Assembly (NCBI GenBank): GCA_903871875.1
Contig: CAIQIR010000072.1
Coordinates: 1 to 64,000 of the forward strand
DNA: 64,000 nucleotides
Reading direction: 5' to 3'
From: an uncultured Schlesneria sp.
Lineage (GTDB): Bacteria > Planctomycetota > Planctomycetia > Planctomycetales > Planctomycetaceae
Of the stretch, positions 55,310 through 64,000 are shown piece by piece. The notes below the pieces were generated by a model, which made no database searches, had not been told where the DNA came from, and saw nothing but the letters and a program-made list of their open reading frames with translations. A program made the translations under genes and the position numbers. Positions within the stretch are counted from its first letter, which is position 1, and every line of letters begins with the position of its first letter.

Positions 55310-58300
55310 ATGTGGATCGTTAAGCTGGCCTTGAAGAGTCCTTATACATTCGTCGTCATGGCCATGTTGATCGTGGTTCTGGGCGCCACTTCGATCAGCC
55401 AGATGCGGACCGATATCTTTCCGGAAATCGATATTCCCGTGGTCACCATGATCTGGACCTATAAAGGAATGGAAACCAGCGAGGTCGAGCGACGGATCAC
55501 CACCTATTCCGAATACGCCGTCACTTCGAATGTCAACGACATCAAGCGTGTCGAATCTCAAACGCTGAACGGAGTGTCCGTCATCAAGATTCACTTTCAC
55601 CCGGGAGTGAATATCGGCACGGCTCTTTCCCAGGTCACCTCGGTCGGCCAGTCGATTCGCGCCTTGATGCCGCCGGGGACTCAGCCGCCAATCATCATCC
55701 GCTTTAACGCGTCGAGCGTACCGATTCTGCAAATCGGCTTGAGCAGTCAGACCATGTCGGAAGAAGAGGTCTATGACTATGGCCTGTACGTCCTGCGAAC
55801 ACAGCTTTCGACCGTTCAGGGGCTGACAATGCCCACTCCTTACGGCGGACGGGAACGTCAAGTGATGGTCGATATCGACCCCCAGTTGCTGCAAGCCAAA
55901 GGCATCTCACCGAAGGAAGTGGCAGATGCAATCACGGCCTACAATCTGGCCTATCCGACTGGCGTGGCTCGCATCGATACTCACGAATATCCGGTCACCC
56001 TGAACAATACTCCGCTCACTCCAGAAAGCTTCAACCACATTCCGATCAAAGTCGTCGGAAACGCGACGATTTACATGCGCGATGTTGCTCAGGTTCGCGA
56101 TGGCAGCACGTCGCAGTCGACTGTTGTTCGCCGTAACGGCGAGCGCGGGGCACTCGTGACGCTGCTGAAGAATGGCAACGCCTCGACCCTGGATATCGTG
56201 AACCAAGTCAAAAAGATCATGCCGCAGATCAAAGCTGCGGCTCCGGCGGATCTGAAAATCGATCTCTTGTTCGATCAATCGATCTTTGTAACGGCCGCCA
56301 TCGAAGGGGTCGTCAGTGAAAGCCTGATCTCTGGCCTGCTGACCGCCGCCATGATCCTGATTTTTCTTGGCAGTTGGCGCAGCACGTTGATCGTCGCGGT
56401 CTCAATTCCGCTGGCGATCTTGTCGTCGATCGTGATGCTGTATCTGCTGGGGCACTCACTGAATGTGATGACTCTCGGTGGTTTGGCGCTGGCGGTGGGA
56501 ATTCTGGTGGATGACGCGACAGTCGAAATCGAAAACATTCACCGCAATCTCGGATTGGGCAAACCCTTGCGACAGGCGATCCTTGATGGGGCCATGCAAA
56601 TCGCCGGTCCGACCTTCGTGTCGACTCTGACGATCAGCATCGTCTTCGTCTCGGTACTGTTTCTGGATGGTCCACCCAAATACCTGTTTACGCCGCTGGC
56701 CCTGGCCGTGGCGTTTGCCATGCTGGCGTCGTACCTGCTTTCGCGAACGATTGTGCCCACGATGGTCGATTACCTGTTACCCGCCGAACTGAACGGTCAC
56801 TCGCACACCGCCGGGGCTGACGCTGATGATCGATCTGAACCGCGGGGCTGGTTTGCCCGGTTGCATCAGGGATTTGAACGCGGGTTCGAACGGTCGCGCG
56901 ACGCCTATGCCGCACTGCTCGATTGGAATCTGACTCATCGCAAAACGGTCTTCGGATTGTTCACGGGCGTCGTGGTCAGCGGAATTGTGGTTTTGCCCTG
57001 GGTGGGACGAGACTTCTTCCCCACCGTCGACACCGGCCAATTCCGACTGCACGTGAGATCGCCTGCCGGGACGCGCATCGAGCAAACCGAGCGTGACTTC
57101 AGCCAGGTGGAAAATGCGATCCGGGAAACAATTCCCGCAACAGAAGTGGAATTGATCCTGGACAACATCGGCCTACCGAATCGGACCTATGCCATGGCAT
57201 TTGGCGACAGCGCAACGACTGGAATGGCAGACGGGGAAATTCTGGTGGCGCTCAGGCATCATCGGACGCATTCGACTCCGGAATACATCGCCAAGTTGAG
57301 ACAAGATTTGCCTCGCCGGTTTCCTCATTTGACCTTCTTTTTTCAGCCGGCTGATATCGTCAGCCAGATCTTGAACTTTGGTCTGCCCGCTCCGATCGAT
57401 ATTCAAATCGCCGGCCTGAGTCGTCAGGCGAATTACCAAATGGCCACGGAAATCGCTGACCAAATTCGGCAGATTCGTGGCGTGCAGGACGTCCATTTGC
57501 ACCAGGTCATGAACGTTCCCAAGCTGCATGTCGAGGTCGATCAAACCCGAGCCCGCGAATTAGGCCTGACTCAGCAAGACGTGGCGAACAGCCTGCTGGT
57601 GTCGTTGTCGGGCAGTGGGCAAGTGCAACCGAACTATTGGGTCGATCCAAAGATGGGAATCTCGTACCTTGTTGAAGCGCGGACCCCGACCTATCAGCTG
57701 GATAGCGTCGAATCGATCAATGGCTTGCCTTTGACTTCCCAGTGGTCAGCCGGAGTGCATCTGCTGTCCAACGTGGCCACTGTCGAACGTGGTGTGACTT
57801 CGGAAGTGGCCAATCATACAAACGTGCAGCCGACGTTTGATGTTTATGCCAATGTGCAGGCTCGCGACCTGGGCAGCGTGGCGGATGAAATCAATCGGCT
57901 GTTGGAAATCTACCGTGCCAAACTCGCTCCCGGTAATACCATCGTGATGCGAGGCCAGGTGGAAAGCATGGAATCGGCCTTCTTCCGACTTGGATTAGGG
58001 CTGATCTTCGCTGCAGTGCTGGTGTATCTGCTGATGGTCGTCAACTTTCAAAGTTGGTTGGATCCATTCATCATCATCACGGCGTTGCCCGGAGCTTTCG
58101 TCGGGATCGTCTGGTCGCTGTTCCTCTGGCAGACAACGTTCAGTGTGCCGGCTCTGATGGGAGCCATCATGTCGATCGGCGTGGCAACCGCGAACAGTAT
58201 CCTGCTGGTGACGTTTGCCAACGAACAATTGGCGGAAGGCAAATCGGTTTTCCAATCCGCACTCGAAGCGGGTCGGACGCGAATGCGTCCCGTGTTGATG

Positions 58301-58492
58301 ACGGCAGCGGCGATGATCATCGGCATGTTACCCATGTCATTGGGGCTGGGTGAAGGGGGCGAGCAGAATGCGCCGCTGGGGCGAGCCGTTATCGGTGGTC
58401 TCTTCGTCGCGACGCTGACGACGCTGTTATTTGTACCGGTCGTCTTCAGTACGCTGCGTCGGGATCAGGTGACATCGTCGGATCGCGCCTAA
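55310..58492 (+). CDS. RND efflux transporter permease (AcrB/MdtB-like)
   Basis: 1060 residues from the ATG at 55310 (AAGGATG upstream). The open frame extends further 5' but is not protein-like there. The layout is standard for RND pumps: helix 1 (YTFVVMAMLIVVLGATSI), large porter loop, helices 2-6, second loop, helices 7-12. The proton-relay Asp pair of helix 4 is present in ILVDDATVEIEN. The helix-10 Lys of AcrB (AKNAIL context) aligns with Ala in VATANSILLV. It exports substrates together with the adaptor 211 bp downstream. An outer-membrane channel gene is not in the window. Substrate unknown. Confidence 0.9.
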   Translation: MWIVKLALKSPYTFVVMAMLIVVLGATSISQMRTDIFPEIDIPVVTMIWTYKGMETSEVERRITTYSEYAVTSNVNDIKRVESQTLNGVSVIKIHFHPGVNIGTALSQVTSVGQSIRALMPPGTQPPIIIRFNASSVPILQIGLSSQTMSEEEVYDYGLYVLRTQLSTVQGLTMPTPYGGRERQVMVDIDPQLLQAKGISPKEVADAITAYNLAYPTGVARIDTHEYPVTLNNTPLTPESFNHIPIKVVGNATIYMRDVAQVRDGSTSQSTVVRRNGERGALVTLLKNGNASTLDIVNQVKKIMPQIKAAAPADLKIDLLFDQSIFVTAAIEGVVSESLISGLLTAAMILIFLGSWRSTLIVAVSIPLAILSSIVMLYLLGHSLNVMTLGGLALAVGILVDDATVEIENIHRNLGLGKPLRQAILDGAMQIAGPTFVSTLTISIVFVSVLFLDGPPKYLFTPLALAVAFAMLASYLLSRTIVPTMVDYLLPAELNGHSHTAGADADDRSEPRGWFARLHQGFERGFERSRDAYAALLDWNLTHRKTVFGLFTGVVVSGIVVLPWVGRDFFPTVDTGQFRLHVRSPAGTRIEQTERDFSQVENAIRETIPATEVELILDNIGLPNRTYAMAFGDSATTGMADGEILVALRHHRTHSTPEYIAKLRQDLPRRFPHLTFFFQPADIVSQILNFGLPAPIDIQIAGLSRQANYQMATEIADQIRQIRGVQDVHLHQVMNVPKLHVEVDQTRARELGLTQQDVANSLLVSLSGSGQVQPNYWVDPKMGISYLVEARTPTYQLDSVESINGLPLTSQWSAGVHLLSNVATVERGVTSEVANHTNVQPTFDVYANVQARDLGSVADEINRLLEIYRAKLAPGNTIVMRGQVESMESAFFRLGLGLIFAAVLVYLLMVVNFQSWLDPFIIITALPGAFVGIVWSLFLWQTTFSVPALMGAIMSIGVATANSILLVTFANEQLAEGKSVFQSALEAGRTRMRPVLMTAAAMIIGMLPMSLGLGEGGEQNAPLGRAVIGGLFVATLTTLLFVPVVFSTLRRDQVTSSDRA

Positions 58493-58641
58493 CTGATTTG
58501 TGAGAAACCCCTTGGCGGACGAGGCAACAGCTTCGCCCGTCTTTCTTTTTTGTGACGCTCTAATCGACAGACACAAATTCTTGCTCCGCCGTGAGTTCCG
58601 ACAGAAACCTCGCGGGCAATCGCAGAAAACGTCACCCGATC

Positions 58642-58661
58642 GCCTGACGAACAGGCTTTTT
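58642..58661 (+). terminator. weak intrinsic terminator after the RND gene
   Basis: Short stem GCCTG/CAGGC with a 5-nt loop followed by TTTTTC, about 150 bp past the RND stop and 42 bp before the adaptor frame. The short stem suggests partial termination, allowing readthrough. Confidence 0.4.
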
Positions 58662-58703
58662 CAAAAAACGTGTAAGAAATCGCGGATTGAGTGGTAATTC
58701 CTG

Positions 58704-60212
58704 ATGACAGTCATCGACACGATCAGACAAAAGGGATTTATCATGCGAACCGCCGTGCTGGACCGAACCCGTCAATTTTTCGGTATTGATGACGGATCCA
58801 TCTTCGCCGCGTTTCAGGCCCCCATCCAACGGCTACTGGGGTCGGTTGGCTCTTCAAACCGAAGCCGCAATTCGTCACCGTCGCAGCCACCTCGGAAAAA
58901 CACATATTGGCTAATGTCAGCGGTCCTGGCACCGGCAGCCATCGGAATCGCCTACGAACCCTGGAAAGATTACGAACCCTGGAAAGATGTGGTTCACGGC
59001 TCGGCATCGACCGAAGTGTCGAAGAAAGTTGACGCTCGGTCGGTGACGGTTGACCGCCCCACCCATGTTGCGACGGCGAGTGTGGTCTTGCCCACCACGT
59101 TCCGACCATGGCAAACGACCACCTTGCATTCACGCGTCAACGGCTATCTGGCCGCCTGGAAATTTGACCTGGGCCAAACAGTGAAAGCGGGCGAGGTCAT
59201 GGCCGAGATTGAAACCCCTGAACTTGATCAGGAACTGGCCACGGCCGAGGCACTCGTACACGAAGCGTTTGCCGCTACCGCTCAGGCCAAAGCCGAACGG
59301 GTGGAGGCGGAAGCCGATTTGAAAGTGGCGGAAGCACAACTGGTTCGAGCCCAGGCCGAAGTCGGTCTGACGAGAAGCCAATTGGTCCGCCGAAAAGAAC
59401 TGCTCACGAAGAGTGTGGTCAGCCAGGAAGATTACGAGACATTCTCGACGCAGGTGGATACGCGAGCGGCGGAAGTGGCTGCCGCGGAATCGGATCTGGT
59501 CCGTCGCCGTAAAAATCTGGACACGCGCTCGGCCGTCATTGACGCCCGCGAAGCGACAGCCCAAAGCCGACAGGCCAACGTTGATCGGCTGCGACAGTTG
59601 CAATCGTTCAAGTGGATCACCGCACCGTTCGATGGTGTTGTCACGAAGCGCTGGACCGAAGTGGGCATGCTGATCACGGCAGGGCAGTCATCGCTCTACG
59701 TCGTGGAAGATCTCAGCCGCATCCGCGTGCAAATGAACGTTCCACAAACCTACGCGCTGCAGACCACCGTCGGGTCCACCGCGACGATCCGCGTGCCCGA
59801 ATCAAACGGAATTGTCGTTCAAGGAGCGATTACTCGGATTGCCGAATCACTCGATTCCACCAACCGGACGATGCTGGCCGAAATTGAACTCGAGAATTCG
59901 TCCCGTCGATTCCAGCCGGGGATTTACGCCCAGGTGACGCTCAGTACGACGCAAAGTGGCGATTCATGGACGATTCCAACAAATACCGTCTCGATGAAAG
60001 TGGAAGGGCCGCACGTGGCGATTGTGAACGAACAGGACCAAATCGAAATTAAGCGAGTCAGCCTGGGACGAGATCTGGGCAACCGGGTCGTGGTACTGGA
60101 AGGGATTCGCGGCGATGAACGGCTGGTGGTGAATCCGAGTGACGATCTGGTCCCTGGATTGCCCATCCAAGTTCGCCCAGGTTCCTCGGAAGAAGAGGTC
60201 GCCCGACGCTAG
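58704..60212 (+). CDS. RND/HlyD-type periplasmic adaptor (membrane fusion protein)
   Basis: 502 residues. A roughly 85-residue N-terminal region leads to a membrane-anchor helix (WLMSAVLAPAAIGIAY). The adaptor core follows: lipoyl half (LHSRVNGYLAAWKFDLGQTV), a long coiled-coil hairpin rich in Ala/Glu (about 175-295), the second lipoyl half (WITAPFDGVVTKRWTEVG), and beta-barrel and membrane-proximal domains to the end. It bridges the upstream RND pump to an outer-membrane channel. Just after the anchor the protein repeats YEPWKD twice because of an 18-bp tandem duplication. A second ATG at 58743, preceded by AAAGGGA, may be the real start. Confidence 0.85.
   Translation: MTVIDTIRQKGFIMRTAVLDRTRQFFGIDDGSIFAAFQAPIQRLLGSVGSSNRSRNSSPSQPPRKNTYWLMSAVLAPAAIGIAYEPWKDYEPWKDVVHGSASTEVSKKVDARSVTVDRPTHVATASVVLPTTFRPWQTTTLHSRVNGYLAAWKFDLGQTVKAGEVMAEIETPELDQELATAEALVHEAFAATAQAKAERVEAEADLKVAEAQLVRAQAEVGLTRSQLVRRKELLTKSVVSQEDYETFSTQVDTRAAEVAAAESDLVRRRKNLDTRSAVIDAREATAQSRQANVDRLRQLQSFKWITAPFDGVVTKRWTEVGMLITAGQSSLYVVEDLSRIRVQMNVPQTYALQTTVGSTATIRVPESNGIVVQGAITRIAESLDSTNRTMLAEIELENSSRRFQPGIYAQVTLSTTQSGDSWTIPTNTVSMKVEGPHVAIVNEQDQIEIKRVSLGRDLGNRVVVLEGIRGDERLVVNPSDDLVPGLPIQVRPGSSEEEVARR
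58953..58988 (+). repeat. 18-bp perfect tandem duplication inside the adaptor gene
   Basis: TACGAACCCTGGAAAGAT occurs twice without a gap (58953-58970 and 58971-58988), adding six residues (YEPWKD) in frame after the membrane anchor. It is likely a recent slippage event. Confidence 0.95.
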
Positions 60213-60533
60213 ATGATTTGCCGGAATCCTTCCTGGCAAAAAGAGTTATTGAAATTCACGATACGACGGATTCGTCAAGATCGGATAGCCGAAGTTTCAC
60301 AAGATGGAAATAACAGCCTGCACCTGCTGAAAGCCATCCGCGGTGGATCAACGATTGAACAAACATCCATCTGAATCAGAAATCAGCCATCATGTTTCAA
60401 GACCTGAAGAAATTTTCGAACCTTGCCGTCACTGGTCCGCTCCACTCATGCGGCATATCATCTTGTGTCAACTTGGGGACGCGAGTGACGCGGATCCGAT
60501 CCACGACCGTGAACGGTATCTTCAGGTGCTACA
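60213..60533. other. 320-bp intergenic region upstream of the ECF sigma gene
   Basis: No gene supported. An imperfect hairpin TTTGCC...GGCAAA (60217-60240) just past the adaptor stop may help end that transcript. The rest should contain the promoter of the sigma-kinase unit; I cannot assign -35/-10 boxes with confidence. Confidence 0.35.
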
Positions 60534-61142
60534 TTGGCAGTCAACGACTCACCCCTCACTCGAGCCAGTCTGCTGTTGCAGATCCGCGATGGATCGAATC
60601 ACAGCGCCTGGCGAGAGTTCATGGATCTCTATGGCCCGGTGGTCTACGGGTTCGCGCGCAAGCGGGGCCTGCAGGACGCGGACGCAGCCGATTTGATGCA
60701 AGACGTGATGCGGTCGGTGGCGTCAGCCATTGGGCAATTGAATTACGACCGTTCGCGCGGGTCATTCGGCGGTTGGCTGTTCACCATCACTCGCAACAAG
60801 ATTTTCAGTTTTCTGTCCGCCCGCCGTATTCGACCTCAGGCGGCTGGCGACACGGCGACAAATCAGATGCTGAATTCGCATCCCGAAGCGACCGACGGTT
60901 CGGAGACCTGGGAACTCGAGTACCAGCGGCGGATCGCTTCGCTGGCGATGGAACGAATCAAACACGAATTCCAAGAGACCACCTGGCAGGCCTTTCGACT
61001 GACAGCCATGGAAGGGGTCCCGGCACCCGACGCCGCTCGGCAGACCGGTCTTTCGCCGGGAGCCGTTTATGTCGCCAAAAGCCGAGTATTGGCTCGCTTG
61101 AAGGACGAAGTGGAAACGATCCGGCGACAGGAAGAAGGTTAA
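60534..61142 (+). CDS. ECF-type RNA polymerase sigma factor
   Basis: A 202-residue sigma-70 family factor with a TTG start at 60534. Region 2 (LYGPVVYGFARKRGLQDADA, DLMQDVMRSVASAI, RGSFGGWLFTITRNKIFSFL) and region 4 (FRLTAMEGVPAPDAARQTGL then SPGAVYVAKSRVLARLKDE) are both clear. It directs polymerase to a specific promoter set. Its stop is one base before the start of the kinase gene, so the two are co-transcribed and probably coupled. The kinase carries an N-terminal zinc anti-sigma-like motif, suggesting that it controls this factor by binding, phosphorylation or both. Confidence 0.92.
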   Translation: MAVNDSPLTRASLLLQIRDGSNHSAWREFMDLYGPVVYGFARKRGLQDADAADLMQDVMRSVASAIGQLNYDRSRGSFGGWLFTITRNKIFSFLSARRIRPQAAGDTATNQMLNSHPEATDGSETWELEYQRRIASLAMERIKHEFQETTWQAFRLTAMEGVPAPDAARQTGLSPGAVYVAKSRVLARLKDEVETIRRQEEG

Positions 61143-61143
61143 C

Positions 61144-63351
61144 ATGAAATCCGAATCCTCTTGTCCGCCGGCGGACGAACTGCGTCAATTACTCGACGGT
61201 ACGCTGTCTGGTGAGCGGCAGCAGATCTGCACTGACCATATGGGCGTTTGTGTGGGTTGTCAGTCTAAACTGGAAGGAATTGCCACCCAAGGCACGAATT
61301 TGTCGAGCGTTGTCGAAAGTTTGCACGAATCACAACTGCCGGCGAATTCGGGATATTGGGTTGCCGCCCAGGCGCTGGAAGCCGCGGTCGAAGAAACGTT
61401 CATTCCCCGGTCGTCGACGCGGCGCAGCGACATGTCGTTGAATTTCCTCGAAGCACCGAGTGATTCGGCCTATCTGGGACGTCTGGCACAATTCGACGTG
61501 ATGCGCGTGCTGGGACGAGGAGGGATGGGCCTGGTGCTCGAAGCTTTCGATACCCGATTGCAGAGAAACGTTGCGCTGAAGGTTCTGGATCCGGAACTGG
61601 CGAACGACGATGTCGCGCGGCAGCGGTTCTGCCGTGAAGCCCGCGCCGCAGCCTCGATCACGCATGAAAATGTCGTGGCCGTGCATCAAGTTGAAAAATC
61701 GGGTGATGAAGGCTTGCCGTATCTCGTCATGCAACTCATCGCCGGTGAATCTCTCGAACAACGATTGACGCGACTCAACAAGTTGCCCCTGCGAGAGGTT
61801 GTGCGGATCAGCATGCAGATCGCGCACGGTCTGGCAGCCGCTTACTCACAGGGATTGATTCATCGCGATATCAAGCCCGGCAACATTTTATTGGAAGAAG
61901 CCCACGACAGCGTCAAGTTAACCGATTTCGGCTTGGCCCGAGTCGCAGACGACGTGAAACTGACGCGAACCGGATTCGTTTCGGGCACGCCCATGTACAT
62001 GGCCCCCGAACAGGCAATGGGCGAAGAAGCCGATCATCGATCGGACCTCTTCAGCCTGGGCGCCATCATGTATGAAATGTGTGCTGGCCAACCGCCATTC
62101 ATGGGCAATTCGGCGCTGCTCATTCTCAAGCAGATTACCGATGCCAAACATCGTCCCCTGCGCGAGCTGAATCCTCAGATCCCCGAATGGTTGGCCGAAA
62201 CCATCGATCGATTGCTGGCCAAGAATCCTGCCGATCGAATTCAGTCGGCCACACATCTGGCCGAGTTACTCGAGTTCCAACTGGCACTGATGAAAACTTC
62301 GGAAGATCTGCCAACGGTCTGCAAGATCGAAGCCGCGAAAGAGGCCAAGCGGAACCGCTTAATCGGGACCGCAATTGGAGTCAGCTTTCTCGCCGTGGGA
62401 TTAATGGCCGGCATCTTCCTGGCCAATCGTCCCAAACCGGAAGTTGCTGTGGTTCCGGCCGACGCCCCCCCCGAGATTAAGCCTGTCGCGATTCTCAGCG
62501 CCAATGCCGGAACAGTCTGGTCTGTGGCGTTCGATCGAACCAGCCAAATGGTCGCCATGGGCGTGGAAGACGGTTCTGTCCGATTGTGGGATTTGCCGAC
62601 CAAAACGGTGAAGGCAACACTCAACGCGCACCGGGCCGCCGTCTGGTCATCGCAATTCGCTCATCAAGGTGAGTTGCTGGCCACCGCTGGTGATGATGGC
62701 TTGATCAAGCTGTGGAACCCGCCTGCCGCCGAGCCGTTCAAAACCTTGAAGCACCCCAATGCGGTGCGTGGTCTGGCGTTTTCGCATGACGACAAACTGC
62801 TGTATGCCGGCGATCGCGAGGGGGGCCTGCGTGCCTGGTCGCTGGAGACCGATCAACCTGTCGCCGAAGCACAACAGCCGAGTGCCGTCTATTCCATCGC
62901 CATTTCCCCCGATGACGAAACCTTAGCCACGGCGGGCAGCGACAAAACGGTGCGGTTGTGGAATGCCAAAACGCTGGCGATGAAATTGCCCTTGGACGGG
63001 CATTCGGGACCGGTTTACGGAGTGTCGTTCAATCATGATGGGCATCGATTGGCTTCGGTCGGCTGGGACAAACAGGTGCGACTCTGGGATACCAGCAGTG
63101 GCCTATTGGTTAAATCGTGGGACGGCAACAGCAACGACATTTGGGGAGTTGCCTTCTCTCCCGATGGCTCCAAACTCGCTACCGGTGGGCACGACGGAGC
63201 CGTCAAGTTGTGGGACGCACAGACCGGCGAACTTTTATCGAGTTATCTCGGCCACAAAATCGCCGTACACACCGTGGCGTTTAACAACGACGGAAGTCTA
63301 CTCGCTTCCGGCGGCCGAGATGGCTCGGTCAGAGTCTGGAAAAATGAGTAA
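61144..63351 (+). CDS. transmembrane Ser/Thr protein kinase with N-terminal anti-sigma-like zinc motif and seven WD40 repeats
   Basis: 735 residues. The N-terminus has an anti-sigma-like zinc motif (His32, Cys36, Cys39 in DHMGVCVGC). The Hanks-type kinase domain (about 117-380) has Gly loop GRGGMG, Lys146 (VALKVLD), HRDIKPGN (241-248), DFGLA (261-265) and GTPMYMAPEQ, all intact. A transmembrane helix (about 406-428) leads to seven WD40 blades (about 450-735, each ending in a LWD/LWN/VWK-type motif) that can form a full propeller outside the cytoplasm. The gene starts 1 bp after the ECF sigma gene. A signal sensed by the propeller could change kinase activity and release or modify the sigma factor; this is inference. 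Confidence 0.92.
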   Translation: MKSESSCPPADELRQLLDGTLSGERQQICTDHMGVCVGCQSKLEGIATQGTNLSSVVESLHESQLPANSGYWVAAQALEAAVEETFIPRSSTRRSDMSLNFLEAPSDSAYLGRLAQFDVMRVLGRGGMGLVLEAFDTRLQRNVALKVLDPELANDDVARQRFCREARAAASITHENVVAVHQVEKSGDEGLPYLVMQLIAGESLEQRLTRLNKLPLREVVRISMQIAHGLAAAYSQGLIHRDIKPGNILLEEAHDSVKLTDFGLARVADDVKLTRTGFVSGTPMYMAPEQAMGEEADHRSDLFSLGAIMYEMCAGQPPFMGNSALLILKQITDAKHRPLRELNPQIPEWLAETIDRLLAKNPADRIQSATHLAELLEFQLALMKTSEDLPTVCKIEAAKEAKRNRLIGTAIGVSFLAVGLMAGIFLANRPKPEVAVVPADAPPEIKPVAILSANAGTVWSVAFDRTSQMVAMGVEDGSVRLWDLPTKTVKATLNAHRAAVWSSQFAHQGELLATAGDDGLIKLWNPPAAEPFKTLKHPNAVRGLAFSHDDKLLYAGDREGGLRAWSLETDQPVAEAQQPSAVYSIAISPDDETLATAGSDKTVRLWNAKTLAMKLPLDGHSGPVYGVSFNHDGHRLASVGWDKQVRLWDTSSGLLVKSWDGNSNDIWGVAFSPDGSKLATGGHDGAVKLWDAQTGELLSSYLGHKIAVHTVAFNNDGSLLASGGRDGSVRVWKNE

Positions 63352-63370
63352 CCGACACGGACGGTCTTTG

Positions 63371-63398
63371 CTCACCGTTGTTGTCAACGAACGGTGAG
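63371..63398. terminator. bidirectional hairpin between convergent genes
   Basis: Perfect 9-bp stem CTCACCGTT/AACGGTGAG with a 10-nt loop, placed between the kinase stop (63351) and the convergent membrane-protein stop (63412). There is no strong U-tract on either strand. Confidence 0.55.
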
Positions 63399-63411
63399 TT
63401 GGCCTCTGACG

Positions 63412-63876
63412 CTATTCAACCGGTTTCGGCGAAGGTTCTGTCCTCGCACGTGGCCGATGTTGGCAGACAATCAAAGCCACGACCACAACGGAACTGACGA
63501 GCATTCCGATCGAGAGCAGGGCCAATAATGACATCCAGGCAGGATCGTGGAATCCATTTCCGGCCAGATAACACAACGTCGTCAAAACGGGGCCGATGAT
63601 CATCAAGAGGACCTGCTGATATCTACGAAAGATGATCAGCAGCGCCGTCAGAATCGAAAACACGTCGAACAACACCGAGAATGTTTCCGAGACTCGATTC
63701 ACGCCATCAAATGCGTCGGGGCGGCTGTAACCCTCGGTCTGTACTGATAACCAGGTTTTCAGATCGGGCTGAGCTACGGACAGCAGGCAATGAAACCCAA
63801 CCGCAGGCAGTAACACCATCAACGCGATGGCGATGCGAACAATGGTCGTCCAGATCTTTAGTGACCGCGACGACAT
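63412..63876 (-). CDS. small four-helix membrane protein, unknown function
   Basis: 154 residues with hydrophobic segments at about 10-32, 65-82, 87-106 and 113-137, an extracytoplasmic loop between the first two (QPDLKTWLSVQTEGYSRPDA) and a basic, Pro-rich C-terminal tail. The family is not recognised. Convergent with the kinase gene. Upstream, 65 bp away, lies the end of an EF-hand gene on the same strand. Confidence 0.6.
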   Translation of the reverse strand: MSSRSLKIWTTIVRIAIALMVLLPAVGFHCLLSVAQPDLKTWLSVQTEGYSRPDAFDGVNRVSETFSVLFDVFSILTALLIIFRRYQQVLLMIIGPVLTTLCYLAGNGFHDPAWMSLLALLSIGMLVSSVVVVALIVCQHRPRARTEPSPKPVE

Positions 63877-63941
63877 GGGGTCTGATCCTTGAAAAGAAAA
63901 TGGTCGGTCCTGCTAGGGCCGATCATGGCGAGTTATTGGCA

Positions 63942-64000
63942 CTAGCCCATGATTGCATTCGCTGCGTCGGCAGAAAGCAACCCATCCCAGTTGCTGTCGA
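63942..64000 (-). CDS. 3' end of an EF-hand/dockerin-like protein (partial, runs off the window)
   Basis: The last 18 codons before a TAG at 63942-63944 read DSNWDGLLSADAANAIMG. This matches an EF-hand calcium loop (D-x-N-x-D-G-x-L-S) near the C-terminus of a protein that continues beyond the right edge. The identity of the full protein cannot be judged. Confidence 0.5.
   Translation of the reverse strand, partial: DSNWDGLLSADAANAIMG

Noticed and set aside
1-64000. tRNA, rRNA, CRISPR, insertion sequence or prophage content
   Set aside because: No cloverleaf, rRNA-like stretch, regular repeat-spacer array, transposase or integrase motif was seen in the gaps or frames examined by eye; a tool-based scan could still find a small RNA.

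Overview
The window reads as chromosomal DNA of a planctomycete (Planctomycetota, probably order Planctomycetales). I base this on family content: DUF1501 and DUF1552 Tat-exported proteins, a giant Ig-repeat surface protein with a planctomycete-type N-terminal motif, an ECF sigma factor next to a Ser/Thr kinase carrying WD40 repeats, an FHA-GAF-PP2C phosphatase, a stand-alone FHA protein, a transketolase split into two genes, and a Gld-like ABC system. The genus cannot be fixed by eye. I saw no rRNA, tRNA, CRISPR array, prophage or insertion sequence.

Layout. 0-9.5 kb (mostly minus strand): U32 rRNA/tRNA hydroxylase-type protein, family 5 uracil-DNA glycosylase, FHA-GAF-PP2C phosphatase, a small membrane protein, a double-GNAT acetyltransferase and split transketolase. 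9.7-15 kb (plus): an active HtrA-type protease overlapping a second HtrA-like protein whose catalytic serine is alanine, then leuB, a 2-hydroxyacid dehydrogenase and a FeoB-associated-type Cys-rich peptide. 15-18 kb (minus): topA. 18-26 kb (plus): a PpiD/SurA-like protein, then a three-gene Gld-like ABC locus (ATPase, permease-GldG fusion, DUF4340). 26-36.5 kb (minus): FHA protein, Cys-rich Tat/lipoprotein, leuC, aldolase-like TIM barrel, MFS transporter, ABC-2 exporter pair, Prc-type protease. 37-46 kb: a coiled-coil/HTH protein (plus), then a tight minus-strand run of DUF1552 protein, Tat-signal protein, photolyase and a P1B-type ATPase fused to an HflK-like SPFH domain. 46-52 kb (plus): the giant Ig-like protein. 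52-64 kb: DUF1501 protein, an SDR/AhpD-like pair divergent from an RND pump plus adaptor, the ECF sigma-kinase pair, a small membrane protein, and the last codons of an EF-hand protein at the right edge.

How the genes fit together. Envelope quality control and export recur: HtrA pair, PpiD-like chaperone, Prc protease, HflK-like fusion, ABC and RND exporters. Signalling by phosphorylation also recurs: FHA readers, PP2C phosphatase, kinase linked to a sigma factor. leuB and leuC are both present but about 14 kb apart on opposite strands. The most unusual single gene is the P-type ATPase-HflK fusion (37815-41297). The tandem HtrA/pseudo-HtrA and the Cys-rich Tat/lipoprotein (27465-27968) are the next best leads. 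None can be shown to be undescribed without database searches.
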